A stretch of 64,000 nucleotides of DNA from Clostridium aceticum (GCF_001042715.1 NZ_CP009687.1:1975418-2039417), one strand, 5' to 3'; shown: positions 17,879-26,803, counted from the first letter of the stretch. Notes: a model not told the origin generated them from the sequence alone. Numbers and translations are program-made.

Positions 17879-19405
17879 TCACTCCAATAATAATAAACCA
17901 AAATATTTGGCGTAGTCATTCTTATTTTTTAATGTTTCAAGATTTCCCTTTAAATTTCTTACTGTTTGAAAAACATCTATACCTGATCCCTCCATAGAGG
18001 GTCTTGCCTGGGGACAAGTGCTGTTGGGTTTACATTGACTGCATAGACAACAGGGACCGGCCCAAAGACTAAAGGCTTTGTAAAATCCCTGCTGATAGGC
18101 CTCTTTTTCAGCTGCCAATATTTTAAGTTGAAAATCCTTTGTAGGGGGCTCCCCCTCTAGCAGTAAGGCATATTTAAATTCTTCTAAAAGTTTTTTTGTT
18201 TTTTCTATAGGCAGACTATTGGGAGGACACTTTCCTAATCCGTAATGTTCACAACCAAATTGACATTTTACCGCCGCTGCTTCAGTGAAGGCTATGTCTT
18301 CGGTGGATAGAAGTTGTAAATTATTAAAGTTAAGGCTTCTCAGCTTTAACATCAGACTTTGTTTTGGATTTCTGTGAATTTCTTTTAAAAGTTCCTTATC
18401 CTTTGAGGCGATGATGAGGGCTGTATCACTTTCCAATGGTAAAAGCCCTTCATTGTAAAACCCCAAGTTTTTTAATGTTTTACATACCCAATCCCCTTCA
18501 AACACCTTGCCGTTATAGGTATTCACCATCATATTTAAGTCAGACAATCGAGCCTTTAGGGAATGATGTTCCATAAAAAAATCATGTGCAACGATGAATC
18601 CTTTTGGATCAATCCATTTTGCCGCTTGGCTTAAAATATGCTCCACTTCCTCCTCTGAGTAGGCATGAAGAATATTGGATAATAGGATTACATGAAATTT
18701 TTCTGTTCCTAAATCCCAATCCTCTAATATATTTCCTTGATGGTAGGAAATATTAGGTTGCGTATCTGCTAAATTTCCTTTGGTTATTTCAATAACAGAA
18801 CTTAAATCAAAAAGAGTGGCCTTCATCCCATCAAATTCCTCTAGAAAAGCTACAGAGAAGGCACCGGACCCTGCCCCAACGTCTAAAAGGCTGCCCTCTA
18901 AATGTAACCCTTCAAAGAACTTGACAACTTCCTTTGCCTTAGACTTTGCTATGCAGTCCATTGCTCTGATATATTTCTTTGTTCTCTGTTTAAGCACCTC
19001 TTCATCTTCATTAGGAATATAGTTGAGACGTTTTCCGTGGATTAAGGTCTCCTTTAAATCCTGCCAGTTAGCATGCAGTTCTTTCCTCCATAAAATTGAA
19101 TCCCCCTGATACAATTCCTTATCCTTTATTAAGTACTCTGAAGCCAACTGACTGTTATAATAGCACGCCTCATACTTTACCAGCAGACCTAGAACTGTCA
19201 AAGTATTGAGAAACCGATCCATTGCATTCTCATTGCTGGCATAGTGACGGGTGATTTCTGCTAAGGTTTTTGACCCTGTTCCTATGTAGGCAAACAATTC
19301 CAACTCTACAGCAGTAAAGATTACCTGTGAATTCCAATAACTGCAAGCTAAATCCTCTAAATACTGGGCACCAGATTTTTGAGGGTCATAGAAGAGATTA
19401 AGCAT
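17879..19405 (-). CDS. bzaC: BzaC: hydroxybenzimidazole O-methyltransferase fused to DUF2284 domain
   Basis: This 508-residue protein has a dimerising winged-helix N-terminus and a class I SAM methyltransferase domain with motif LLDVGAGSGAFSVAF near residue 170, typical of O-methyltransferases. BzaC methylates 5-hydroxybenzimidazole to 5-methoxybenzimidazole. From about residue 375 to the end lies a cysteine-rich DUF2284-like domain (CQFGCEHYGLGKCPPN, then GPCCLCSQC and CPQARPSMEGSGID), which probably binds a metal or Fe-S cluster. The ATG at 19405 has AGGGG nine bases upstream and overlaps the end of cobT; an earlier ATG at 19429 is possible. The fusion is the odd point. Confidence 0.85.
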   Translation of the reverse strand: MLNLFYDPQKSGAQYLEDLACSYWNSQVIFTAVELELFAYIGTGSKTLAEITRHYASNENAMDRFLNTLTVLGLLVKYEACYYNSQLASEYLIKDKELYQGDSILWRKELHANWQDLKETLIHGKRLNYIPNEDEEVLKQRTKKYIRAMDCIAKSKAKEVVKFFEGLHLEGSLLDVGAGSGAFSVAFLEEFDGMKATLFDLSSVIEITKGNLADTQPNISYHQGNILEDWDLGTEKFHVILLSNILHAYSEEEVEHILSQAAKWIDPKGFIVAHDFFMEHHSLKARLSDLNMMVNTYNGKVFEGDWVCKTLKNLGFYNEGLLPLESDTALIIASKDKELLKEIHRNPKQSLMLKLRSLNFNNLQLLSTEDIAFTEAAAVKCQFGCEHYGLGKCPPNSLPIEKTKKLLEEFKYALLLEGEPPTKDFQLKILAAEKEAYQQGFYKAFSLWAGPCCLCSQCKPNSTCPQARPSMEGSGIDVFQTVRNLKGNLETLKNKNDYAKYFGLLLLE

Positions 19406-20468
19406 CTTTGCTAACCCCTGCATCTTCAAAGGTAAGTACTTTATTGATTACTTGAGCAGCAGCTTCAACAACATTCATCGCCATAGCAGCACCAGTACCT
19501 TCACCTAACCGAAACTTTAAATCAAGTATAGGGTTTAAGCCCAACGCCTGCCACATATGCTGATGACCTACTTCTACAGATTTATGAGAGGCAATCATGT
19601 AATCTACTACATTTGGATTTAACCCTTTTGCAATCAAAGCTCCCGCAGTAGAGATAAAACCATCAACAACAACTGGCACTTTATGATAAGCTGCTCCTAA
19701 AATCACCCCAGCTATTCCTGCTATTTCATAGCCTCCTACTTTGGATAAAACATCTAAAGCATCTTTAGCATCGGGATGATTGATTTCTATTGCCTTTTCT
19801 ATGGCGAGAACCTTATTTTCTAACCCTTTATCGTCTACACCAGTGCCTCTACCAGTAACTTCAACAACACTTTTACCTGTCATCACTGACACAATGGCGC
19901 TGCTAGGGGTGGTATTGCCTATACCCATGTCTCCAGTGGCAATTAATTCTACTCCCTTTTCTTGAATCATTTTGCCAGCCACTTCGATTCCTGCTAAAAG
20001 TGCTTTTTCCGCTTGTTCTTTCGTCATTGCCGGTCCTTTTGTCATATTTTTTGTTCCGTAATCTATCTTATAGGGTAACACGTTACCTTTTTCAACGAAG
20101 TCCGTCAAATCTACTGCTACCCCCATATCCACTACAACAACCTTTGCTCCTACCACTTCTGATAATACATTGATGCTGGCTCCACCCTTTACAAAGTTTG
20201 CCACCATTTGAGGCGTAACTTCCTGTGGAAAAGCACTCACCCCTTCTTCCACTACTCCGTGGTCTCCTGCCATGACGATAACCATTTTATTTTTTACTGA
20301 AGGTTTTAAGGTTTCCTTTATTGCTGACAATTGCTCTGCCAACGTAAGCAACTCCCCCAGACTTCCTGGAGGTGTTGCTAGATTATTTAAATATTCCTTT
20401 GCCTTCAATCCCCACGCCTTATTACTGGGTTGAATTTCTTGAATTATTTCAGCTAATTTAGCAGACAT
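19398..20468 (-). CDS. cobT: Nicotinate-nucleotide--dimethylbenzimidazole phosphoribosyltransferase (CobT)
   Basis: A 356-residue CobT, which transfers phosphoribose from nicotinate mononucleotide to the benzimidazole base to form alpha-ribazole phosphate. Motifs seen are TPPGSLGEL near residue 31, AGDHGVVEEGVSAFPQEVT, GDMGIGNTTPSSAI and the C-terminal RLGEGTGAAMA holding the catalytic Glu. Full family length. It sits between the two bza ThiC-like genes and bzaC, exactly as in the Eubacterium limosum operon. The start follows AAAGGATGATGATCT. Confidence 0.95.
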   Translation of the reverse strand: MSAKLAEIIQEIQPSNKAWGLKAKEYLNNLATPPGSLGELLTLAEQLSAIKETLKPSVKNKMVIVMAGDHGVVEEGVSAFPQEVTPQMVANFVKGGASINVLSEVVGAKVVVVDMGVAVDLTDFVEKGNVLPYKIDYGTKNMTKGPAMTKEQAEKALLAGIEVAGKMIQEKGVELIATGDMGIGNTTPSSAIVSVMTGKSVVEVTGRGTGVDDKGLENKVLAIEKAIEINHPDAKDALDVLSKVGGYEIAGIAGVILGAAYHKVPVVVDGFISTAGALIAKGLNPNVVDYMIASHKSVEVGHQHMWQALGLNPILDLKFRLGEGTGAAMAMNVVEAAAQVINKVLTFEDAGVSKDA

Positions 20469-20530
20469 AGATCATCATCCTTTCATCATTGGGACTTCCT
20501 TATCTTCAACATAAAAGTTTATAACAGCAT

Positions 20531-21817
20531 CTATGCAATACCGAAGTATTTCGCCGCCACCTGCATCGCACAATCATCATCCCCACAAGCACTACAGTGA
20601 TGGTTATCATTTTTCTGGTTTTTCATTGCCGCCTTCAATACTTCTGGATGAATTGCCCTTTGAAGTTGCTGTTCTAAGTTCATTCCTACTCTAGCCTTCG
20701 CCATCTGTAGTTCGTTGTTGATGACATGACCACGTTTTCTAGCAACATTTGCCGCCTGTGCAGCAATTCTTGTAGAGATCACCCCTGTTCTTACATCATC
20801 TTCATTAGGTAAGCCTAAATGTTCTGCAGGTGTTAAGTAGCAAAGGAAGTCTGCACCGTGCATTCCCGCAAAAGCACCACCGATGGCACCTGTGATATTG
20901 TCATAACCTGGAGCAACATCTGTTGCAAGGAAGCCTAATATGTAATAAGGAACGTTATGGCATAGTTTTTTCTGTAGTTCCATGGTGGTTTTTACATGGT
21001 TCAGTGGCACATGCCCTGGACCTTCAATCATTACTTGAACCCCTGCCGCAAGAGCTCTTTTTACTAAGTCCCCTGCAACCATCAGACCCTTGATTTGGGA
21101 TTGGTCCAATGAATCTGCTGTAGATCCTGGTCTTATAGCATCTCCTATACTTAAAACTACATCATAAGCCTTCATGATTTTCAACAGCCTATCAAATTCT
21201 TCATATAAAGGATTTTCCTTTTGGTTTTGCAGCATCCAGCCTGTAAGGAAGGACCCTCCTCTACTTACTACATCTGTTACCCTTCCTGTTTTTTGAAGGG
21301 TATGGATGATATCAAAGTTTAATGCACAGTGAATTGCCATAAAATCCATACCGTCAGCTGCGTGTTTTTCTATGGTTTCAAAAAGATCATCAGAAGTCAT
21401 CCCTACAATACTACCCTTTTTATCTATTGCCTCCACCCCTGCTTGATAAACAGGTACACTCCCTACAGCTACGTTGGCTAAAGATAAGCTTTGTTTTCTC
21501 ATACCGTCTATATCTCCTCCGGTACTTAAATCCATAAAGGAGTGACAGCCGGCTTCTTCAGCAATCCTTAATTTTTTCATCTCCATATCCATTTGGTCTC
21601 GATCACTGGAGGTACCGATGAGGGCATTCACCTTAATATCTAAACCTGCACCAATACCACATATTTTCGAACGGTTTCTTACTCTATTTTTAGGTATAAC
21701 GATTCTTCCTTCTGCTACACCCTTTCTAACAAATTCCACTTCAACTTGTTCTTGTAATGCAACGATTTCCATTTCTTCTGTAACCTTGCCTGCTCTTGCC
21801 GCATCTATTTGATTCAT
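20531..21817 (-). CDS. bzaB: BzaB: ThiC-family hydroxybenzimidazole synthase subunit
   Basis: A 428-residue radical SAM enzyme of the ThiC family. The C-terminal cluster motif CSACGDDDC keeps the ThiC CX2CX4C spacing, and the core segments DLSTGGDIDGMRK, FMAIHCALN, GDAIRPGSTADSLD and IEGPGHVPLNH are intact. Together with BzaA it converts 5-aminoimidazole ribotide to 5-hydroxybenzimidazole in the anaerobic pathway. Two ThiC-like genes in a row next to cobT mark a bza locus rather than thiamin synthesis. The start follows AGGAGGGAAAAAA. Confidence 0.9.
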   Translation of the reverse strand: MNQIDAARAGKVTEEMEIVALQEQVEVEFVRKGVAEGRIVIPKNRVRNRSKICGIGAGLDIKVNALIGTSSDRDQMDMEMKKLRIAEEAGCHSFMDLSTGGDIDGMRKQSLSLANVAVGSVPVYQAGVEAIDKKGSIVGMTSDDLFETIEKHAADGMDFMAIHCALNFDIIHTLQKTGRVTDVVSRGGSFLTGWMLQNQKENPLYEEFDRLLKIMKAYDVVLSIGDAIRPGSTADSLDQSQIKGLMVAGDLVKRALAAGVQVMIEGPGHVPLNHVKTTMELQKKLCHNVPYYILGFLATDVAPGYDNITGAIGGAFAGMHGADFLCYLTPAEHLGLPNEDDVRTGVISTRIAAQAANVARKRGHVINNELQMAKARVGMNLEQQLQRAIHPEVLKAAMKNQKNDNHHCSACGDDDCAMQVAAKYFGIA

Positions 21818-21938
21818 TTTTTTCCCTCCTAGATTTACTCACTTTATTTTAAATACCTCATCTATGCTATTGTTGCTATGTTTAACAGCATTGTATTGAT
21901 CTCTTTGATACTTCAATTTAAGTCTATCCCTACCGTTT

Positions 21939-23243
21939 TTAAGCAGTGGCCATATTGTTATCCTTATTTAAGAATTGTGATACGATCTTCATAGCACAAT
22001 ATTTTCCGCACATGGTACATTCTGAAGAAAAGTCATCGCTTCTTTCCTTCCACATTCTTCTTGCAGTTTCGGGATCGATGGATAATTCCATTTGTTTTTC
22101 CCAATCTAAGTTTCTTCTAGCCTGTGACATTTCTAAATCCCATTGAATAGCTTTTTCTAACCCTTTAGCTACATCTGCAGCATGTGCAGCAATTCGTGAA
22201 GCCATCACACCATCATAAACCTGTTTCTTATTAGGTAAACCTACATGTTCTGCTGGGGTAACATAGCATAAAAACTCTGCACCGGCAAAGGCACTAATGG
22301 CACCACCTATAGCTGCACTTATATGATCAAAACCTACTGCACTATCTGTTACCAGCGGACCAAAGACAAAATAAGGGGCACCTTTACATAGGCTCTTTTG
22401 CAGCTTTACTGTTGTCTCTATCTCATCGATAGGAACATGTCCTGGACCTTTTACCATCACCTGTACCCCTGCATTTCTTGCTCTGGTTACCAACTCTCCT
22501 AAGACTACAAGTTCATGAACCTGTGCTCCATCTAAAGAATCTGCAAGACATCCCGGTCTCATACCATCAGCAAAGCTTAAAACTACATCGTACTTTCTTG
22601 CTATTTCCAACAGCCTATCAAAATTTTCATATAAAGGATTTTCTGCTTCATTGTGGATCATCCAGCCAATTAGATGGGCACCTCCAAAGCTTACTAGAGG
22701 ATCAATTCTTCCTTCACGCTTTGCTCTTGCAACAATATCCATCGTGGTACCGCAATGTAATGCCAAAAAGTCTATTCCTTCAGCAGCATGTTTTTCAATT
22801 ACCTCAAATAAATCATCTACTGTCATTTTGAGGGAAGAGCCTCGTTTTTTCTTGGCATCAGCTAAAGCCTGATATAGGGGTAAAGTTCCAATCGGTTTTG
22901 GCGTAGCAGCTAAAGCTTCTTTTCTCATGCCATCTATATCTCCACTTATACTTAAATCCATAAGGGCATCTGTTCCTGCTGCCACTGCTGTCATCATCTT
23001 CTCAATTTCTCCGCTAATACTATCCTCAGCACCATGCATACCGATACTGGCACTGACCTTGGTAGATAGTCCTGTACCTATTGCAACTGGACATACACCT
23101 TTGTGGTGCTTACTTCCTAGCAATACGATTTCCCCTTTAGCGATTCCTTGACGGATAAACTCTTCGCTCACCCCTTCTTTTATAGCTACCTGTTTCATTT
23201 CATCAGTGATGATACCGTTTCTTGCATTTTCTAATAAAGTCAT
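21939..23243 (-). CDS. bzaA: BzaA: ThiC-family hydroxybenzimidazole synthase subunit, first gene of bza operon
   Basis: A 434-residue ThiC-family protein with DLSISGDIDGMRKEAL, FLALHCGTTMDI, ADGMRPGCLADSLD and VKGPGHVPIDE. Its C-terminal cysteines read CTMCGKYC, a CX2CX3C spacing, one residue shorter than normal ThiC and than its partner BzaB. The start ATG at 23243 follows AAAGGAGGAAGATAGT. The frame remains open upstream to 23312, but that extension runs across the riboswitch terminator and cannot be translated as part of the gene. It works with BzaB in making 5-hydroxybenzimidazole. Confidence 0.9.
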   Translation of the reverse strand: MTLLENARNGIITDEMKQVAIKEGVSEEFIRQGIAKGEIVLLGSKHHKGVCPVAIGTGLSTKVSASIGMHGAEDSISGEIEKMMTAVAAGTDALMDLSISGDIDGMRKEALAATPKPIGTLPLYQALADAKKKRGSSLKMTVDDLFEVIEKHAAEGIDFLALHCGTTMDIVARAKREGRIDPLVSFGGAHLIGWMIHNEAENPLYENFDRLLEIARKYDVVLSFADGMRPGCLADSLDGAQVHELVVLGELVTRARNAGVQVMVKGPGHVPIDEIETTVKLQKSLCKGAPYFVFGPLVTDSAVGFDHISAAIGGAISAFAGAEFLCYVTPAEHVGLPNKKQVYDGVMASRIAAHAADVAKGLEKAIQWDLEMSQARRNLDWEKQMELSIDPETARRMWKERSDDFSSECTMCGKYCAMKIVSQFLNKDNNMATA

Positions 23244-23273
23244 ACTATCTTCCTCCTTTATAAAATTGACAAC

Positions 23274-23307
23274 AAAAAAAGTCCACAGTCGTATGACCGC
23301 GAACTTT
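23274..23307 (-). terminator. Intrinsic terminator of cobalamin riboswitch (expression platform)
   Basis: On the minus strand AAAGTTCGCGGTC (23307-23295) pairs over 13 bases, with three G-T wobbles, with GACTGTGGACTTT (23290-23278) around an ATAC loop. TTTTTTT follows. It lies between the riboswitch and bzaA, so cobalamin binding would stop transcription before the operon. Confidence 0.85.
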
Positions 23308-23329
23308 ACCATGATTCACATAAGAATAT

Positions 23330-23510
23330 TTTATACCAGGCAGGTCTCCTGACTTCCGGATCATAGTCTTACTTGCGCCTTCCCATTTATTTGTAAATAA
23401 ACAGTGACATCATGCAAGAGACTCCTCGGTTACAGTGGCGGGACCGTTCGGGAATTTAACCCGATTTCCTATTCTCCTCTTCATAAAGAGGCACCTGATA
23501 ACTGAACTTT
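23330..23510 (-). promoter_or_regulatory. Cobalamin riboswitch controlling bza operon
   Basis: Read on the minus strand, the region holds the elements of a B12 riboswitch in order: a TTATCAGGTGCC start, GGTTAAATTCCCG, the B12 box around CGGTCCCGCCACTGTAACC, GAGGAGTCTCTTGCATGATGTCACTG, and GGAAGTCAGGAGACCTGCCTGG. It is placed directly upstream of bzaA and of an intrinsic terminator, so adenosylcobalamin would repress synthesis of its own lower ligand. The class is certain; the exact ends are approximate. Confidence 0.95.
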
Positions 23511-23601
23511 TTTATTGGATTATGAAAATTATTATAAATCAGATTTTTAAGATTGTCAATATATAAATAGTATTTTATAACTCATTCCTTATGCTATGTT
23601 A

Positions 23602-23717
23602 TATAGATATCCAAGTTAAAAACTTACATTATATCTATAAATTTTTATAGGATAACTCATTGAAATTACTACAAATAATTAAATGTATAACTTAAGATCT
23701 TGGGTTGGATATCTATA
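23602..23717. repeat. Palindrome-ended intergenic element A (TATAGATATCCAA ends)
   Basis: TATAGATATCCAA at 23602-23614 is the exact inverse complement of TTGGATATCTATA at 23705-23717. The 116-base interior has no ORF. Its ends differ by one base from those of the 118-base element at 54425-54542, so both belong to one short mobile-like family. Confidence 0.6.
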
Positions 23718-23836
23718 GATAAGCAAGCTCAAACTTTAATTTTGATATATACGGTCTACGGTTTCGCCTCAAAACCGTGGGCTGCAAATGTAGCCCTTAA
23801 TATATCAAAATTAAGTCCTGATGTTGTTTATCTATA
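23714..23836. repeat. Structured intergenic element B with nested hairpins
   Basis: Outer arms TATAGATAA (23714-23722) and TTATCTATA (23828-23836) enclose a perfect 15-base inner stem (23736-23750 with 23800-23814). Inside that stem are two hairpins: ACGGTTT/AAAACCGT and GGGCT/AGCCC. The fold resembles a three-way junction. It shares its left end with element A. It could be a mobile element end-to-end with A or a structured RNA upstream of the germinant receptor genes. Confidence 0.55.
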
Positions 23837-23942
23837 AACATTGCTATACTTTTGAGTTTGCATAATATATTCGTTAGGTAGACATCATAATAGTAACTTA
23901 GTAACTTAGTAACTTTATTATTTATTATTTATGGAGGAAACC

Positions 23943-25460
23943 ATGTCTAGAAATATAAAAAGGCCTTTGAAATACCTAAGCAAAAAAAAATCTGAGATAT
24001 CCACGAAAACACAGGAAATCACTTTGCCAACACAAGAAATCCCACAGGAGATAAAAGCTATTGAAAAGTTATTGGAAAATATATTTGAAAAAAGCAGTGA
24101 TTTTATTATCAGAAGAATATTTTTTGGAAAAAACCCTTCCGCTTCAGTAATAATTGTTTTTATTAATGGCATGATAGATAAACAGTTACTCAATAATACT
24201 GTAATAAAGCCGCTTTTGGAGGAAGAGAGCTTTACTTCTTTTGAATTTTTGAAAAAAAGTATTGTTTTCAATTGTGATGTAAGAGAGGTAGAAAGTTTTC
24301 AGGATAGTATTGATGGTATTCTAGGTGGAAACGCTCTTGTATATGTAGAAGGTGTAAAAAAAGCCCTAAAGATAAGTGTACAGGGAGGAAATATGCGGAG
24401 TGTAGAAGAACCTGTAACAGAGTCCGTGGTTCGAGGACCAAGAGAGGGCTTTACTGAATCAATCGTGACAAATACTTCTCTATTAAGGAGAAAAATTAGA
24501 AATCCTTATCTTAGATTTGAATCCTTAACCATAGGAAATCAAACTAAAACTGAAATTAATATCTGCTATATTAAAGGGATAGCAAATAATGAAATCATTG
24601 CAGAAGTAAAGAATCGGTTAAAGAAGATTACTACAGAGAGTATTTTGGAGTCTGGATATATAGAGGAGTTTATTCAAGATGCACCTTTTTCTATATTTCC
24701 AACGGTAGCAAATAGTGAAAAACCTGATATTGTTGCTGCCAAAATATTAGAGGGTAGAGTAGGCATTCTTTGTGATGGTACACCTTTTGTTTTAACCGTT
24801 CCTCATCTGTTTATTGAAGTGTTACAAGCCGGTGAGGATTATTATTCAAGATGGATTTACTCTTTGCTTGTACGTTCTATTCGATTGATGGCCTTTATGA
24901 TTACTACCATGACACCAGCCTACTATGTAGCCTTAATAAGCTTTCACCAAGATGTAATTCCCTTCAAACTGCTGCTGACCATGGCAGCTTCAAGGGAAGG
25001 TATTCCTTTTTCAGCTTTTTTAGAGGCTTTGTTAATGATTTTCACCTTTGAACTATTAAGGGAAGCAGGGGTTCGAATGCCTCGACCTATCGGGCAGGCA
25101 GTAAGTATTGTCGGTGCTTTAGTAATTGGTGATGCAGCTGTTAGAGCAGGGCTTGTAAGCATTCCTATGGTTGTAGTAATTGCTATTACAGCAATTACTA
25201 GCTTTATTATTCCTCAGCTTTCCGGAGGTTTATTAATTATACGGTTGTTGCTGCTCTTTGCTGCCAATATCGTAGGAATTTTTGGAATTATAGTAGGTAC
25301 ACTGATCCTTTTCATCCATATGTGCAGCTTAAAATCCTTCCAAGTACCTTATTTATCTCCTGTAACTCCCCTTGAAATGGCAGATCTAAAAGATAGTTTT
25401 GTTCGTTATCCTATCTGGAGGCTATTAGTAAAGCCCAAATCCTTTATCAGGAAAACATGA
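23943..25460 (+). CDS. gerA: Spore germinant receptor A subunit (GerA family), operon 1
   Basis: A 505-residue spore germination protein of the GerAA/GerKA family. A soluble N-terminal region (about residues 1-280) contains the conserved VEEPVTESVVRGPREGFTE stretch and an ERPD-like SEKPDIVAAKILEGRVGILCDGTP stretch, followed by about five membrane helices. It sits in the inner spore membrane and forms a nutrient receptor with the B and C subunits. The start is set at 23943, because GGAGG lies six bases upstream; an in-frame ATG at 23931 contains that ribosome site. It leads an A-C-small protein-B cluster. Confidence 0.92.
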   Translation: MSRNIKRPLKYLSKKKSEISTKTQEITLPTQEIPQEIKAIEKLLENIFEKSSDFIIRRIFFGKNPSASVIIVFINGMIDKQLLNNTVIKPLLEEESFTSFEFLKKSIVFNCDVREVESFQDSIDGILGGNALVYVEGVKKALKISVQGGNMRSVEEPVTESVVRGPREGFTESIVTNTSLLRRKIRNPYLRFESLTIGNQTKTEINICYIKGIANNEIIAEVKNRLKKITTESILESGYIEEFIQDAPFSIFPTVANSEKPDIVAAKILEGRVGILCDGTPFVLTVPHLFIEVLQAGEDYYSRWIYSLLVRSIRLMAFMITTMTPAYYVALISFHQDVIPFKLLLTMAASREGIPFSAFLEALLMIFTFELLREAGVRMPRPIGQAVSIVGALVIGDAAVRAGLVSIPMVVVIAITAITSFIIPQLSGGLLIIRLLLLFAANIVGIFGIIVGTLILFIHMCSLKSFQVPYLSPVTPLEMADLKDSFVRYPIWRLLVKPKSFIRKT

Positions 25461-25467
25461 CAGAATC

Positions 25468-25548
25468 CCAAGATCCTTCGCTACCCTCAGGATGACATTT
25501 GGAGAGAAATTTCGTAATAACTGTGTTAGGCTAACGCTAATGAGATAG
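25468..25548. repeat. Second copy of 41-base intergenic repeat plus flank
   Basis: Positions 25468-25508 are identical, in opposite orientation, to 14954-14994. Similarity continues more weakly to about 25548 (CTAACGCTAATGAGATAG). It lies in the 145-base gap between the A and C genes of germination operon 1, so it would be transcribed with them. Confidence 0.7.
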
Positions 25549-25605
25549 ATATAGAACTATATTTTTATTTTTAAAAATACTAAAATCTAGGATGATGATC
25601 TCTCA

Positions 25606-26790
25606 ATGAATAAAAAAATCCTAAAAAAAACATTATTATTGCTAATCCTCTTAAGCTTATCCTTAACAACTTCTTGTTGGAATAATCGTGACATTACCGA
25701 TATCGCTATTGCCGTAGGAATAGCCCTTGATCTAACAGATAGAGAAGAAATTCAACTTACTGTTCAACTGGTAAACCCTGCAGCAATGCAATCAGACCAA
25801 GGTGTGGGGGGTGGCGGCAATATAGAAGCCAGTGTTGAAATATCTGCTACAGGTGTAACAGTTTTTGATGCTGCTAGGAACTTAATCGGTAACACTAGTA
25901 AAAAAATGTTGTTTTCTCATATGCAGGTAGTCCTCATTGGAGAATCTCTTGCAAAAAAAGGGCTAATCGAGATAATAGACTTTTGGGAGCGTGACCATGA
26001 ACCAAAACGAAAAGTAGACTTTCTCATAGTAAAGGGTGGAACAGCTAAAGAAATCCTTGAAGCTAAAACCCATATCGAACCACTATCCTCTATACATCTT
26101 ATGAAAAGTTTAGAGGCCAGCAAGGCTATTGGGAGAATTCAAAAAATCACTCTCTTTGATATTATTCAGCAACTTCATGAACCTAAGCGTTCTGTAGTAA
26201 TAGGTATAATAGATCCCAGCACCAGCTCCAAAGAAGTTTATATAGAGGAAATGCAACTTCAAGGAAGTAGTGTTTTTAAACAAGCCAAACTAATAGGTTT
26301 TCTCACACCAATCGAGACTAGAGGGTTTTTATTTGCTGATGACAAAATACAAAGTGCTATTCTTACTGTTCCTAATCCAGTACACTTAGGGAAGCTTTTT
26401 GCAGTAGAAGTTCTTAATAGTAAAGGCAATATCACAGCAAAGCTTGATAATGACCAAGTAACATTAAAAATTGAAGTGGTAGCAACAGGAAATTTGGGAG
26501 AGATTATTGGAGAAAAAGATTTGGCACGATTTAATTTGTTAAATAAGTTAGAAAGAAATATAGAAGAAAGTATTAAAAAGGAGATCAATCAAGTAGTCAA
26601 GGTGGCTCAAAAAGAATATAGGAGTGATATATTTGGATTTGGGGCACAGCTTTATAGACAACAATATAAGGAATGGGTAAAAATTGAGAAGGATTGGGAG
26701 GATATATTCTCCAACACCCCGATAGATATTGAAGTGAAGTTTACTCTTAAGGGAGCAGGACTGATCAAAGAACCTGTAAGAGTTCAATAA
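25606..26790 (+). CDS. gerC: Spore germinant receptor C subunit, lipoprotein (GerAC family), operon 1
   Basis: A 394-residue lipoprotein. The signal peptide ends in LTTSC (Cys about residue 23), followed by the family-typical WNNRDITDIAIAVGIALD. The C-terminal half carries GFGAQLYRQQYKEWVKIEKDW, also typical of GerAC. It is the peripheral subunit of the germinant receptor, on the outer face of the inner spore membrane. Its ribosome site is weak, and the 145-base gap from the A gene contains a dispersed repeat. The order A-C-B is less common than A-B-C. Confidence 0.92.
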   Translation: MNKKILKKTLLLLILLSLSLTTSCWNNRDITDIAIAVGIALDLTDREEIQLTVQLVNPAAMQSDQGVGGGGNIEASVEISATGVTVFDAARNLIGNTSKKMLFSHMQVVLIGESLAKKGLIEIIDFWERDHEPKRKVDFLIVKGGTAKEILEAKTHIEPLSSIHLMKSLEASKAIGRIQKITLFDIIQQLHEPKRSVVIGIIDPSTSSKEVYIEEMQLQGSSVFKQAKLIGFLTPIETRGFLFADDKIQSAILTVPNPVHLGKLFAVEVLNSKGNITAKLDNDQVTLKIEVVATGNLGEIIGEKDLARFNLLNKLERNIEESIKKEINQVVKVAQKEYRSDIFGFGAQLYRQQYKEWVKIEKDWEDIFSNTPIDIEVKFTLKGAGLIKEPVRVQ

Positions 26791-26803
26791 AAGGAGTGAT
26801 CTG

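Noticed and set aside
22478-22831. Antisense open frames inside bzaA
   Set aside because: They are shadows of a strongly coding, conserved gene on the other strand, with no ribosome sites.
20531-23243. Two thiC genes for thiamin synthesis
   Set aside because: Both are ThiC-family, but tandem arrangement, linkage to cobT and two B12-binding radical SAM genes, and control by a cobalamin rather than a thiamin riboswitch identify them as bzaA and bzaB.
23244-23312. N-terminal extension of bzaA
   Set aside because: The frame is open, but the sequence is the riboswitch terminator hairpin and its T-run; the AAGGAGG site and ATG at 23243 give the true start and the ThiC-like N-terminus begins there.
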